Source: Cloacibacillus evryensis DSM 19522 (GTDB lineage Bacteria > Synergistota > Synergistia > Synergistales > Synergistaceae). From it: DNA of 64,000 nucleotides. The notes under the pieces are model-generated. The model was not told where the DNA came from, did not search any database, and saw only the letters and a program-made list of their open reading frames with translations. The position numbers and the translations under genes are program-made. Position 1 is the stretch's first letter. The number at the start of each line of letters is the position of its first letter. The DNA is taken from assembly GCF_000585335.1 (NCBI RefSeq), contig NZ_KK073872.1, forward strand, positions 440,001-504,000, written 5' to 3'. Shown here in pieces: positions 35,693 to 43,219 of the stretch.

Positions 35693-35734
35693 GCAAAGGC
35701 AGAGCCGGAGTGTGTGCCGGCCCTGCCGCTTTGC
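35693..35734 (-). promoter_or_regulatory. Intergenic hairpin between propeller and receptor genes
   Basis: GCAAAGGCAGAGCCGG paired with CCGGCCCTGCCGCTTTGC, no T-run. It is similar in position to the hairpin at 23630, next to the paralogous propeller gene; possibly an mRNA-stability or attenuation element. Confidence 0.5.
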
Positions 35735-35749
35735 GTATCCGTCCGTTAT

Positions 35750-37033
35750 TTATTGCTTTGCGCTCCTTTTCCCGCGGATGAGAAGCGGGATGAGGGCGAT
35801 CGCCATCAGAGCGGTCGGAATGCCGGCGTTGCAGCCGCCGCTCGAGCCGGAATCCGGCGTCGGTGCTGACGGGACGTTGGCGACAGCGAACTGCGCGAGG
35901 TCGCCCTGCAGCGCGTCCTTGTCATAGGTCGTCCACGCCGCGCCGTCATAGCGGTTGAGGGACGTTCCGGCGGCAACCCAGAGGTAACCGGTCTTTGAAT
36001 CGTAGCTCATGCCCGCGGCCCAGCCGGTGCCGGTGAAGTCCTTGATCATCGTCCCTATATCGCCGGCGGCGAGCTTCTCCGCCGTGGTCTCGTAGACTCT
36101 CATGCTGTAGCCGGAGAAGTCGGCCTTCCATTCGACCGCCTTGATGTAGATCTTATCGCCGGCGACGACGACCGCCTTGAAGAAGTGGTTGAAGGTGTTG
36201 TCTTTCTTATATACGTCGGCGGCGGTGACGAGCGTCTTAGTCGTCATCGCGTCAAGGTCAGCCGCCTCGATGGAGCTGGCCTCGTTGAGCGTGCCGTAGG
36301 GCTGGCTGCCGCCGACCGAGGTCACGTAAAGCGTCGAGCCGGAGAGCGCGTAGGCCCCCTGCCCGCCGCCGTCAAAGTTGAGGCCGGCGAGCGGCAATGT
36401 CGCCGTTTCGTTGAGGTCCGCGTCAAGCTTGACCAGCGTGTTGGGAAGGTAGCTGTAGTTGCCGTAAGTGCCCTTTGAAGCCGAGAAGATCGCGTAGACG
36501 GAGCCGTTGTACGTTACCAACCCCTCTCCGTGCCCGCTGTAGCCCTCCTGCGGTTCGAATTCGAGCGTCGCCAGCTCCTTATAATCGTCGCTCGACGTCG
36601 ATATCTTGCTCACGACCGCATTCGCGTATGAGATGCCGTAGAGATAGCCGTTCATCGCCTTCATGGCGCGCGTGTTGAAGAGTGAGGTCGTGATCTCCGC
36701 CGCCGGTTTGGCCCAGACGTCCGCCTTGCTCCAGTCCTCCTCCGCGCCCGGCGAGTAGACGTTGATCGTATCTACAGCCGCGCCTGATCCATAGAGCGAG
36801 ATCGCCACACGGTAACCGCCTTCGGCGTTCGTGAAGCCGAAGATGCCCTGCCCGGAGTCCCCGCCCATGTTGCCGATGAGCGGCGATACGGGAGCGCCGC
36901 TTCCGTTGATGACGCCGAGCGCGGTGTTCGAATAGTTCGTCTGCCTCGTGAAGAGCACGTCGGCTGACGCCGGAAGGACAGTGAATAACGCCAGCGCGAT
37001 GATAAGAAGTAACGATAATGTTTTTTTGCGCAT
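35750..37033 (-). CDS. Beta-propeller-like surface protein with Synergist-CTERM tail (unit A, first gene)
   Basis: 427 residues from the ATG preceded by GGAGGAG nine bases upstream (the frame is open two codons further, from a TTG). The signal peptide ends PASADV; blade-like repeats follow (NGYLYGISYA, NGSVYAIFSAS, GSTLYVTSVGG, GDKIYIKAVEW, TGYLWVAAGTSLNRYDG), and the end is SGGCNAG, a helix and RGKRSAKQ. It is paralogous to the 438-residue protein at 22282. It lies between a cobalamin riboswitch and a BtuB-like receptor, the same arrangement as the B12-binding propeller BtuG beside BtuB in Bacteroides, but with a different anchor. Cobalamin binding is inferred. Confidence 0.77.
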   Translation of the reverse strand: MRKKTLSLLLIIALALFTVLPASADVLFTRQTNYSNTALGVINGSGAPVSPLIGNMGGDSGQGIFGFTNAEGGYRVAISLYGSGAAVDTINVYSPGAEEDWSKADVWAKPAAEITTSLFNTRAMKAMNGYLYGISYANAVVSKISTSSDDYKELATLEFEPQEGYSGHGEGLVTYNGSVYAIFSASKGTYGNYSYLPNTLVKLDADLNETATLPLAGLNFDGGGQGAYALSGSTLYVTSVGGSQPYGTLNEASSIEAADLDAMTTKTLVTAADVYKKDNTFNHFFKAVVVAGDKIYIKAVEWKADFSGYSMRVYETTAEKLAAGDIGTMIKDFTGTGWAAGMSYDSKTGYLWVAAGTSLNRYDGAAWTTYDKDALQGDLAQFAVANVPSAPTPDSGSSGGCNAGIPTALMAIALIPLLIRGKRSAKQ

Positions 37034-37129
37034 TTTCAAATTCTCCTCCTGATGATCGATTTTTTATTAAGATTCTGCCGCAAACAGAACTTAAACAAAC
37101 TATGGAACGCCAAACTCCGCCTATATACA

Positions 37130-37171
37130 CGAACACACGCGGGAGAGCGATGACACCGTCTCCCGCGTGTG
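37130..37171 (-). promoter_or_regulatory. Hairpin downstream of the unit A riboswitch
   Basis: Perfect 13-base arms CACACGCGGGAGA and TCTCCCGCGTGTG. The following sequence on the minus strand is TTCGTGTATATA, so the U-run is poor; it may act as terminator or as a structure regulating translation. Confidence 0.55.
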
Positions 37172-37224
37172 ATATATACGTCGGTCAGCCGCTGCCATGC
37201 GCCCGCTGCGCATTTAAAGCCATT

Positions 37225-37372
37225 CTATCTCCGCGGCAGGTTTCCCGACTCTCGATCATCCTGGGCTGCGCCTTCCCATCTTTTGACAGTGGCATAATGC
37301 AGCTTCGTCCCGATTACGGTGGCAGGGGCCGTTCCGGCATTTGACCGGATTCCCATACTCCGAAGAAAATAT
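37225..37372 (-). promoter_or_regulatory. Cobalamin riboswitch (unit A)
   Basis: Minus-strand GGGAATCCGGTCAAATGCCGG, AACGGCCCCTGCCACCGTAA, GGGACGAAGC, GCCACTGTC (B12 box) and CAGGATGATCGAGAGTCGGG followed by AAACCTGCCG. It controls the propeller-BtuB pair. Confidence 0.92.
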
Positions 37373-37549
37373 TTTATTATGGTCAAAACAAGATCCAAAA
37401 CCTTATACGTAAACTATCACGGCTTTGCCTCATTGTCAATTATGAACATACATTATAAATTGCCCAAATAATCAATCAAAGAACCTGTTTGTAAAACTCC
37501 GCCCCGCGACACACTATTATAGTTATCAAACACGAAAGGAGGAAATCAA

Positions 37550-37768
37550 ATGGCAAGCATCAAACACCTGACATCAGCTCTGCGCCTTACGCTCTCCCTC
37601 GGCACCGTCGACGGCAAGAGCGTTACCAAGACGGTCTCCGTCTCGAAGATCGGCGCGGCGGCCGGAGCGGAGACGCTTAACGCGCTCGTGGGCGCGCTCG
37701 GCGGCCTGCTCGAGCACCCCGTAGCCTCGGTGAAGAAATACGACACCGGGCTCCTCGAGGTCGAGTAA
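37550..37768 (+). CDS. DUF1659-family small protein
   Basis: A 72-residue protein with the DUF1659 pattern (LRLTLSLGTVDGKSVTKTVS, then VSKIG, ending HPVASVKKYDTGLLEVE). The family occurs in Firmicutes and Synergistota almost always just before a DUF2922 gene; no function is known. GGAGG lies ahead of the ATG. First gene of a compact cluster that continues to 39383. Confidence 0.85.
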   Translation: MASIKHLTSALRLTLSLGTVDGKSVTKTVSVSKIGAAAGAETLNALVGALGGLLEHPVASVKKYDTGLLEVE

Positions 37769-37811
37769 CGAAGAGAACAGACAGGACGACGGAAGGAGGT
37801 GAAACAAGACA

Positions 37812-38030
37812 ATGAAAACGATCCGTATGAAATTCATCACCGAGGCCGGCAAGAACTTTTTCGTCAGCATGGACTACGCGGCCCCCGAGCTCTCCGGGAC
37901 CGAGGGCGCGGCGAAGGTCCAGGCGGCGGCAGAGCTCATCCTTGAGCAGCAGCCCTTCGCCGTGACCCTCGTATCCTGCGAGGCGGCGGAGCTCATCGAG
38001 CGCACCTCGACGGAGATCGCTCTCGCATAG
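37812..38030 (+). CDS. DUF2922-family small protein
   Basis: A 72-residue protein matching DUF2922 (TIRMKFITEAGKNFFVSMDYA … EQQPFAVTLVSCEAAELIER). It is 43 bases after the DUF1659 gene with its own GGAGG. The conserved pairing of these two families suggests a joint, still unknown role. Confidence 0.85.
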   Translation: MKTIRMKFITEAGKNFFVSMDYAAPELSGTEGAAKVQAAAELILEQQPFAVTLVSCEAAELIERTSTEIALA

Positions 38031-38050
38031 GCCGGAGCGTAAAGAAAACG

Positions 38051-38080
38051 GGAGGGGAGCGCGCCTTTCTCCCCTCCTTA
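38051..38080 (+). terminator. Terminator-like hairpin after the DUF2922 gene
   Basis: GGAGGGGAG paired with CTCCCCTCC followed by TT. Confidence 0.6.
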
Positions 38081-38270
38081 AACCCAAAGCAAAATGCCAA
38101 CTCAAAGTATGTATTAGTGGTTGCGTAAATACATAATATTTGATATCATACAGTAAAGCAGGTGAATAAAAACAAACCCCCGTAAAACAAAATGGCGCAT
38201 AATACTTGAGATCGCCGGGCGTCTCATCGCCCGCGCGCTTGACCGCGCAAAAGAGAGGAGGCGGTAAAAA

Positions 38271-38426
38271 ATGGACGAACTGACGGGCAGCATGATCCAG
38301 AACGGATTCTCCATCGCGGTGGCCTCATTCCTGCTCATCAGGATGGACAAACGTCTTGAAGAGCTGACCAAAGCGGTGATAAACCTTGGCTCCGTAATGG
38401 AAAAGGCCGCGCGCCCGGAGAACTGA
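38271..38426 (+). CDS. YvrJ-family small membrane protein
   Basis: A 51-residue protein (MDELTGSMIQNGFSIAV…, with FLLIRMDKRLEELTKAV): a short hydrophobic segment followed by an amphipathic charged helix, as in the YvrJ family of Firmicutes. GAGGAGG is placed seven to eleven bases before the ATG. It sits between the DUF1659/DUF2922 pair and the M15 peptidase gene; holin-like function is possible but unproven. Confidence 0.75.
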   Translation: MDELTGSMIQNGFSIAVASFLLIRMDKRLEELTKAVINLGSVMEKAARPEN

Positions 38427-38451
38427 ACCACCGCCGCACGAAAATAAATAC

Positions 38452-38479
38452 AGACCGCCGCTCTTCGCGGCGGCGGTCT
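38452..38479 (+). terminator. Terminator after the YvrJ gene
   Basis: GACCGCCGC-TCTTC-GCGGCGGCGGTC hairpin followed by TTCCC. Confidence 0.7.
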
Positions 38480-38550
38480 TCCCTGAAAAAAATCATCCCC
38501 CATAAAACAAAACACATACCGAATACAGACAAAGGAGGGTATCTTCACCC

Positions 38551-38895
38551 ATGCGCCTCAACGACTTCCAGATCTCCCCGAACTTCAACCTTAGGGAATT
38601 CCAATGTCCCTGCTGTCACGCCGTCATTGTCCACCGCAAACTCGTCTCCCTGCTGCAGAGGCTGCGCGAGAGGCAGGGCGGCCCGCTCGTTGTCACCAGC
38701 GGTTACCGCTGCGCGCCGCACAACGCCGCCGTAGGCGGTGTTGCGAACAGCCTGCACCGCCGGGGCCTCGCCGCCGACGTCGCCGTCGCTCCGGCCGCAC
38801 AGCGTACCTTCTGCGAAATGGCGAAAGAGGCCGGCTTTGCCAAAGCTCTCGCCTACCCGGAGCGCTCCTTCGTCCACCTGGAGGTCCTTCAATGA
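38551..38895 (+). CDS. M15-family D-Ala-D-Ala carboxypeptidase-like peptidase
   Basis: A 114-residue Peptidase_M15_3-type domain. Zinc ligands are visible in SLHRRGLAADV (His and Asp) and SFVHLEV (second His), with the preceding TSGYRCAPHNAAVGG segment. A CPCC pair near residue 20 could bind a further metal. Proteins of this size are common as phage or cell-wall peptidases. There is no signal peptide, so export would need a holin-like partner such as the small membrane protein encoded just upstream. The stop codon overlaps the sigma factor start (ATGA). Confidence 0.88.
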   Translation: MRLNDFQISPNFNLREFQCPCCHAVIVHRKLVSLLQRLRERQGGPLVVTSGYRCAPHNAAVGGVANSLHRRGLAADVAVAPAAQRTFCEMAKEAGFAKALAYPERSFVHLEVLQ

Positions 38896-39383
38896 ACGGC
38901 GAGGCGCAGGTGCGGGAGATAGTGGACAGCTACACGCCGCTGGTCAGGGCCACGGCCCGCCGTTACGAGGGGCGCGGCGCCGACTATGAAGACCTCGTGC
39001 AGGAGGGATACCTCGCGCTGCTCATCCTCATCCCCAAATGCCCCGACATGAAATGGCTCGCCCATTTTCTCAAAAACAACCTGCCCGGCCTCGTCCGCGA
39101 CGCCGCGGCGCGTATGCGCAGAGGGCGCGCGCAGGGGGACGAGGTGCTGCTGGAAGAGATCGAGGAGACGGTGGGCGCGGAAGAGGAAGGATACCGCGAG
39201 GCCGAACTGCGCGCAATACTCTTCCGCGTCCTGACGCCGGAGGAGCTGGACCTCACCCAGGCGCTGCTGGAGGGCTTCAAGCAGCGGGAGATCGCGGAAA
39301 ACCTCGGCGTCAGCCAGCAGGCCGTCGCGGCGCGGCTGCGAAAGATAAAGGATAAACTTAAAGGCATCATAGCGTCAATGTAG
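38892..39383 (+). CDS. Sigma-70-family RNA polymerase sigma factor (small, YvrI/phage-like)
   Basis: A 163-residue protein. I start at the ATG overlapping the preceding stop codon; the same frame extends upstream only as a shadow of the peptidase gene. It has region 2 (ADYEDLVQEGYLALLILIP) and region 4 with a HTH (EGFKQREIAENLGVSQQAV, then AARLRKIKDKLK). No anti-sigma partner is visible. It may direct transcription of this small-gene cluster or of a remote regulon. Confidence 0.85.
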   Translation: MNGEAQVREIVDSYTPLVRATARRYEGRGADYEDLVQEGYLALLILIPKCPDMKWLAHFLKNNLPGLVRDAAARMRRGRAQGDEVLLEEIEETVGAEEEGYREAELRAILFRVLTPEELDLTQALLEGFKQREIAENLGVSQQAVAARLRKIKDKLKGIIASM

Positions 39384-39880
39384 GAAAAAAAACACGCCCC
39401 GTCCCAGTCGCTCCGGGCTCGCCCCGGAGCCTGGCGGCTTCAGGTTTGCTGTTTTGTCATTCCGGCTCGGAGGCTGGAGCGACGGAAGGGCGGAGCGGTA
39501 AATCGGCGCGGCGTTTGCATGAATGTGACGTTTCTTTCGGGTAATAGGTGATCAGAGGCCGGGGAAATCCGGCCTCTGATTTGCGGAGGAGAAGATTCCC
39601 CGCCGCGGGGGCGGCGGGAAACTATGAGATTGCCGTTTGCTGACGCGCGTTTGCCCGCCGTTTGCCGGGAAACGCGCCGTTCGTTTCTCTTTTATAAGAC
39701 GGCCTCCGGCTGACGAGGCCGGAGACCGCTGTTGGAGAGATGACTCTATCCGAAAAGATGAGATACTGCGCATATCCCATCAAGATAGCCTGGTTGGGTG
39801 GTCGCCGCGCCGGGCGGAGTGTGCGGCTCCGTGCCGGCACGGCGGGGTGTGCTTTTGTGTGTGTGGTTTTTTTGTGTGTC
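39384..39880. other. Gene-free stretch with hairpins and repeat fragments
   Basis: I see no credible gene. It contains a GCTCCGGG…CCCCGGAGC hairpin near 39410, a perfect terminator-like hairpin ATCAGAGGCCGG/CCGGCCTCTGAT (39551-39580), and a GGCCTCCGGC…GAGGCCGGAG hairpin near 39700. The sequence 39551-39625 resembles 28866-28930 (GCCGGG-AAA-TCCGG, TTTGCGGAGGAGAA, GCGGGAAA), so this is a second intergenic repeat family. Confidence 0.5.
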
Positions 39881-41020
39881 TTATGTTTCGTCCGTTGCCG
39901 TAAAAAGCAGTCTCTCCATGGAGCCGATCACCGCCTTGGCAGCTACTGTCGGGGTAATTGCTCCGGCTATCACCTTCCTTTCGATGTCTTCCCTGCATTT
40001 CGTGAGTTCCGCGTTCTGCGAGATCCTGTTTTGCAGGTATTCCGCGGTCATCGCGCGGACCCATTCGATGGTCTGTTCTTTACGCCGTTTTGAAAAGATT
40101 CCCGAAGCCGTTACGTTTTCCCGGAAATCTTTTATGACGCTCCACATTTCGGGTATACCCTCTCCCGTTATCGAAGAGCAGGTATAGGCCCTCGTCTTCC
40201 AGCCTTCGGTGGCGGGACGCAGGTAGTGCAGTATCTGGTCGTAGTCCGCCCGCGCCATCATAGCTTTCATTTTGTTGTCGCCGTCCGCCTTGTTGACGAG
40301 GATGCTGTCGGCGAGCTCTATTATTCCCTTTTTTATGCCCTGCAGGTCGTCTCCCGCGCCGGTTATTACGACGACGAGGAAGTAGTCGACCATCGAGCGT
40401 ACCATTGTCTCACTTTGCCCCACGCCGACGGTCTCGACGAGGACCGCGTCGTATCCGGCAGCTTCGCAGAGCAACATCGTTTCGCGGCTTTTTCTGGTGA
40501 CGCCGCCCAGCGATCCGCCGGAGGGGGAGGGGCGAATAAAGGCGTTTTTCTCACGCGCGAGGTTTTCCATGCGCGTTTTGTCTCCGAGGATACTGCCCTT
40601 TGAGAGCGAGCTGGAGGGGTCCACGGCGAGAACGGCGACTTTGCAGCCCTCGCCGCAGAGGTAGGTGCCGAATGCCTCGATGAAAGTGCTCTTTCCCGCG
40701 CCCGGCACGCCCGTTATCCCTATCCGCATCGCTTTGCCGCTGTGCGGCAGTATCTTCTGTATTATCTCCTGACCGAGTTCAAAATGCTTCGGCGCGTTGC
40801 TCTCGATGACGGTGATGGCCCGCGAGAGCATGACGCGGTCGCCCGCCAGTATGCCCCGCGCATAGTCGTCCGCCGTCAGTACGGCTTTCGCCTTTGCCGG
40901 AGGCGCGGCCCGCGCCTCCGCGTTGCAGTCGCTCGCGAGCGGCACGCCCGGCATTACGGAGCAGGCAAATTCCGCGCCCGCGTTTTCCGGCTGCCAGTCA
41001 GGCCGAAAGTTTTTTCGCAT
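39881..41020 (-). CDS. meaB: Methylmalonyl-CoA mutase-associated GTPase MeaB
   Basis: A 379-residue G3E-family P-loop GTPase that loads and protects adenosylcobalamin in methylmalonyl-CoA mutase. Walker A GVPGAGKST (after RIGITG), AVDPSSSLSKG (switch region), ETVGVGQSE and the NKADGDNK guanine-binding motif are all visible. Last gene of the mutA-mutB-meaB operon, three bases after mutB. The 60 residues before the GTPase core are longer than in many homologues. Confidence 0.93.
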   Translation of the reverse strand: MRKNFRPDWQPENAGAEFACSVMPGVPLASDCNAEARAAPPAKAKAVLTADDYARGILAGDRVMLSRAITVIESNAPKHFELGQEIIQKILPHSGKAMRIGITGVPGAGKSTFIEAFGTYLCGEGCKVAVLAVDPSSSLSKGSILGDKTRMENLAREKNAFIRPSPSGGSLGGVTRKSRETMLLCEAAGYDAVLVETVGVGQSETMVRSMVDYFLVVVITGAGDDLQGIKKGIIELADSILVNKADGDNKMKAMMARADYDQILHYLRPATEGWKTRAYTCSSITGEGIPEMWSVIKDFRENVTASGIFSKRRKEQTIEWVRAMTAEYLQNRISQNAELTKCREDIERKVIAGAITPTVAAKAVIGSMERLLFTATDET

Positions 41021-41023
41021 AGC

Positions 41024-43219
41024 CTAGACGTGAGCTGCCGCGAGACGCTTGTTGAGTATGACCAGCATCTCTTTGGCCGCCGCCGGTATCACCGTTCCGG
41101 GGCCGAAGATGGCGGCCGCTCCGTGGTCGCGCAGGAACTGGTAGTCCTGCGCGGGGATGACGCCGCCCGCCACGACCATGATGTCTCCGCGCCCGCGTTT
41201 TTCAAGTTCCTCAACGAGCTGCGGCAGCAATGTCTTGTGTCCCGCCGCCAGCGAGCTCATGCCTACGATGTGGACGTCGTTGTCGATCGCGTCCTGCGCG
41301 GTCTCTTCCGGCGTCTGGAAGAGCGGTCCGATGTCCACGTCGAAGCCCATGTCGGCGTAGGCGGTGGCGACCACCTTCGCGCCGCGGTCATGCCCGTCCT
41401 GTCCCATTTTCGCGACCATGATGCGCGGACGGCGGCCTTCGCGTTCTTCAAATTCGTCGGTCATTTTACGGACTTCTTCGATGATCTCTTCTTCGGCGAA
41501 TTCGCTGCTGTAGATGCCGGAGATCGAGCGGATGACCGCTTTGTGTCTTCCCGCCGCTTTTTCGACGGCGTCGGAGATCTCACCGAGGCTCGCTCTGGCG
41601 CGCGCCGCTTCGACGGCGAGCTCGAGCAGGTTGCCCTCGCCGGTCTCTACGGAGTTGGTGATCGCCGTGAGCCATTTTTTCACGTCTTCCTGGTTTCTGT
41701 TGGCGCGCAGCTTCGCCAGACGGGCTATCTGCGCGTCGCGGACGGCGCTGTTGTCGACTTCGAGGATGTCGATCGGGTCTTCCTGTTCAAGCTGCAGGGC
41801 GTTGACGCCGATGATCTTTTCGCTGCCGGAGTCGATGCGGGCCTGACGGCGCGCGGCCGCCTCTTCTATGCGCATTTTCGGCAGCCCGGTCTCGATGGCC
41901 TTCGACATACCGCCGAGGGATTCGACCTCTTGTATATGGGCCCAGGCGCGGCGGATGAGTTCGTCGGTGAGCGCCTCCACGTAGTAGGAGCCGCCCCACG
42001 GGTCGATGACTTTGCAGACGCTGGTCTCGTCCTGGATGTAGAGCTGGGTGTTGCGCGCGATGCGGGCCGAGAAGTCGGTCGGCAGCGCGATGGCCTCGTC
42101 AAGGGCGTTGGTGTGGAGCGACTGGGTGTGTCCGAGGGCCGCGGCCATCGCCTCGACGCAGGTGCGCGCGACGTTGTTGAAGGGGTCCTGGGCCGTGAGG
42201 CTCCAGCCGGAGGTCTGCGAGTGGGTGCGCAGCGCCATCGATTTGGCCTTTTTGGGGCCGAACTGTTTGACGATCTTGGCCCAGAGCATACGGCCGGCGC
42301 GCATTTTCGCCACTTCCATGAAGTAGTTTTTGCCGATCGCCCAGAAGAAGGAGAGGCGCGGCGCAAAGTCGTCTACGCCCAGTCCCGCCGCCTGTCCGGT
42401 GCGGATGTATTCGAGGCCGTCGGCCAGCGTGTAGCCGAGTTCGATGTCGGCCGTCGCTCCCGCCTCCTGCATGTGGTAGCCGGAGATGCTGATGCTGTTG
42501 AATTTCGGCATGTTGTGCGATGTGTAGGCGAAGATGTCGCCGATGATCCTCATCGACGGCGCCGGCGGGTAGATGTAGGTGTTGCGGACCATGAATTCTT
42601 TTAAGATGTCGTTCTGGATGGTGCCGGAGAGCACGGATTTGTCGACGCCCTGTTCCTCGGCCGCGACGATGTAGAAGGCGAGGACGGGAAGGACCGCGCC
42701 GTTCATCGTCATGGAGACGGACATCTGCCCCAGCGGGATGCCGGAGAAGAGTATTTCCATGTCGAGGATGGAGTCGACGGCGACGCCCGCTTTGCCGACG
42801 TCTCCGACGACGCGCGGGTGGTCTGAGTCGTAACCGCGGTGCGTCGCGAGGTCGAAGGCGATCGAGAGCCCCTTCTGCCCCGCCGCGAGGTTGCGGCGGT
42901 AGAAGGCGTTGCTTTCTTCGGCGGTGGAGAAGCCCGCGTACTGGCGCACGGTCCAGGGGCGCGTGACGTACATGGTGGGGTACGGCCCGCGCAGGAAGGG
43001 CGGCAGCCCCGCGGCGTAGTTCAGATGGCTCATGCCCTCGTAGTCGGCCTTGGTGTATAGCGGGGCGACTTCGATCTGCTCCATCGTGCGGTGCATCAGG
43101 CTTTCAAACGGTTTGCCGGTCTCTTTTTCGATCTTTTTCTTCCATTCCTCATAGCTCACGGCCCTTTTGGGTTCCATGTTCAGAGGGATCTTTGTGAAAT
43201 CGGGGTTTGAAGATGACAT
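41024..43219 (-). CDS. mutB: Methylmalonyl-CoA mutase, large (catalytic) subunit
   Basis: A 731-residue adenosylcobalamin-dependent mutase interconverting (R)-methylmalonyl-CoA and succinyl-CoA. It has the N-terminal TIM barrel ([21 protein letters not shown], where the Tyr and Arg contact substrate) and C-terminal cobalamin-binding domain with the base-off DxHxxG motif in [11 protein letters not shown] (about residue 610). It forms a heterodimer with the preceding gene product. The start codon is directly adjacent to the mutA stop codon. The epimerase gene is not nearby. The pathway may make propionate or use propionyl-CoA from amino-acid breakdown. Confidence 0.96.
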   Translation of the reverse strand: MSSSNPDFTKIPLNMEPKRAVSYEEWKKKIEKETGKPFESLMHRTMEQIEVAPLYTKADYEGMSHLNYAAGLPPFLRGPYPTMYVTRPWTVRQYAGFSTAEESNAFYRRNLAAGQKGLSIAFDLATHRGYDSDHPRVVGDVGKAGVAVDSILDMEILFSGIPLGQMSVSMTMNGAVLPVLAFYIVAAEEQGVDKSVLSGTIQNDILKEFMVRNTYIYPPAPSMRIIGDIFAYTSHNMPKFNSISISGYHMQEAGATADIELGYTLADGLEYIRTGQAAGLGVDDFAPRLSFFWAIGKNYFMEVAKMRAGRMLWAKIVKQFGPKKAKSMALRTHSQTSGWSLTAQDPFNNVARTCVEAMAAALGHTQSLHTNALDEAIALPTDFSARIARNTQLYIQDETSVCKVIDPWGGSYYVEALTDELIRRAWAHIQEVESLGGMSKAIETGLPKMRIEEAAARRQARIDSGSEKIIGVNALQLEQEDPIDILEVDNSAVRDAQIARLAKLRANRNQEDVKKWLTAITNSVETGEGNLLELAVEAARARASLGEISDAVEKAAGRHKAVIRSISGIYSSEFAEEEIIEEVRKMTDEFEEREGRRPRIMVAKMGQDGHDRGAKVVATAYADMGFDVDIGPLFQTPEETAQDAIDNDVHIVGMSSLAAGHKTLLPQLVEELEKRGRGDIMVVAGGVIPAQDYQFLRDHGAAAIFGPGTVIPAAAKEMLVILNKRLAAAHV

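Noticed and set aside
37550-39383. Prophage remnant
   Set aside because: The M15 peptidase, sigma factor and holin-sized protein suggested it, but no capsid, tail, integrase or attachment repeats are present.
38604-39383. 259-residue reading of the sigma factor
   Set aside because: The first 96 residues are an out-of-frame translation of the M15 peptidase gene; the ATGA overlap at 38892 is the better start.
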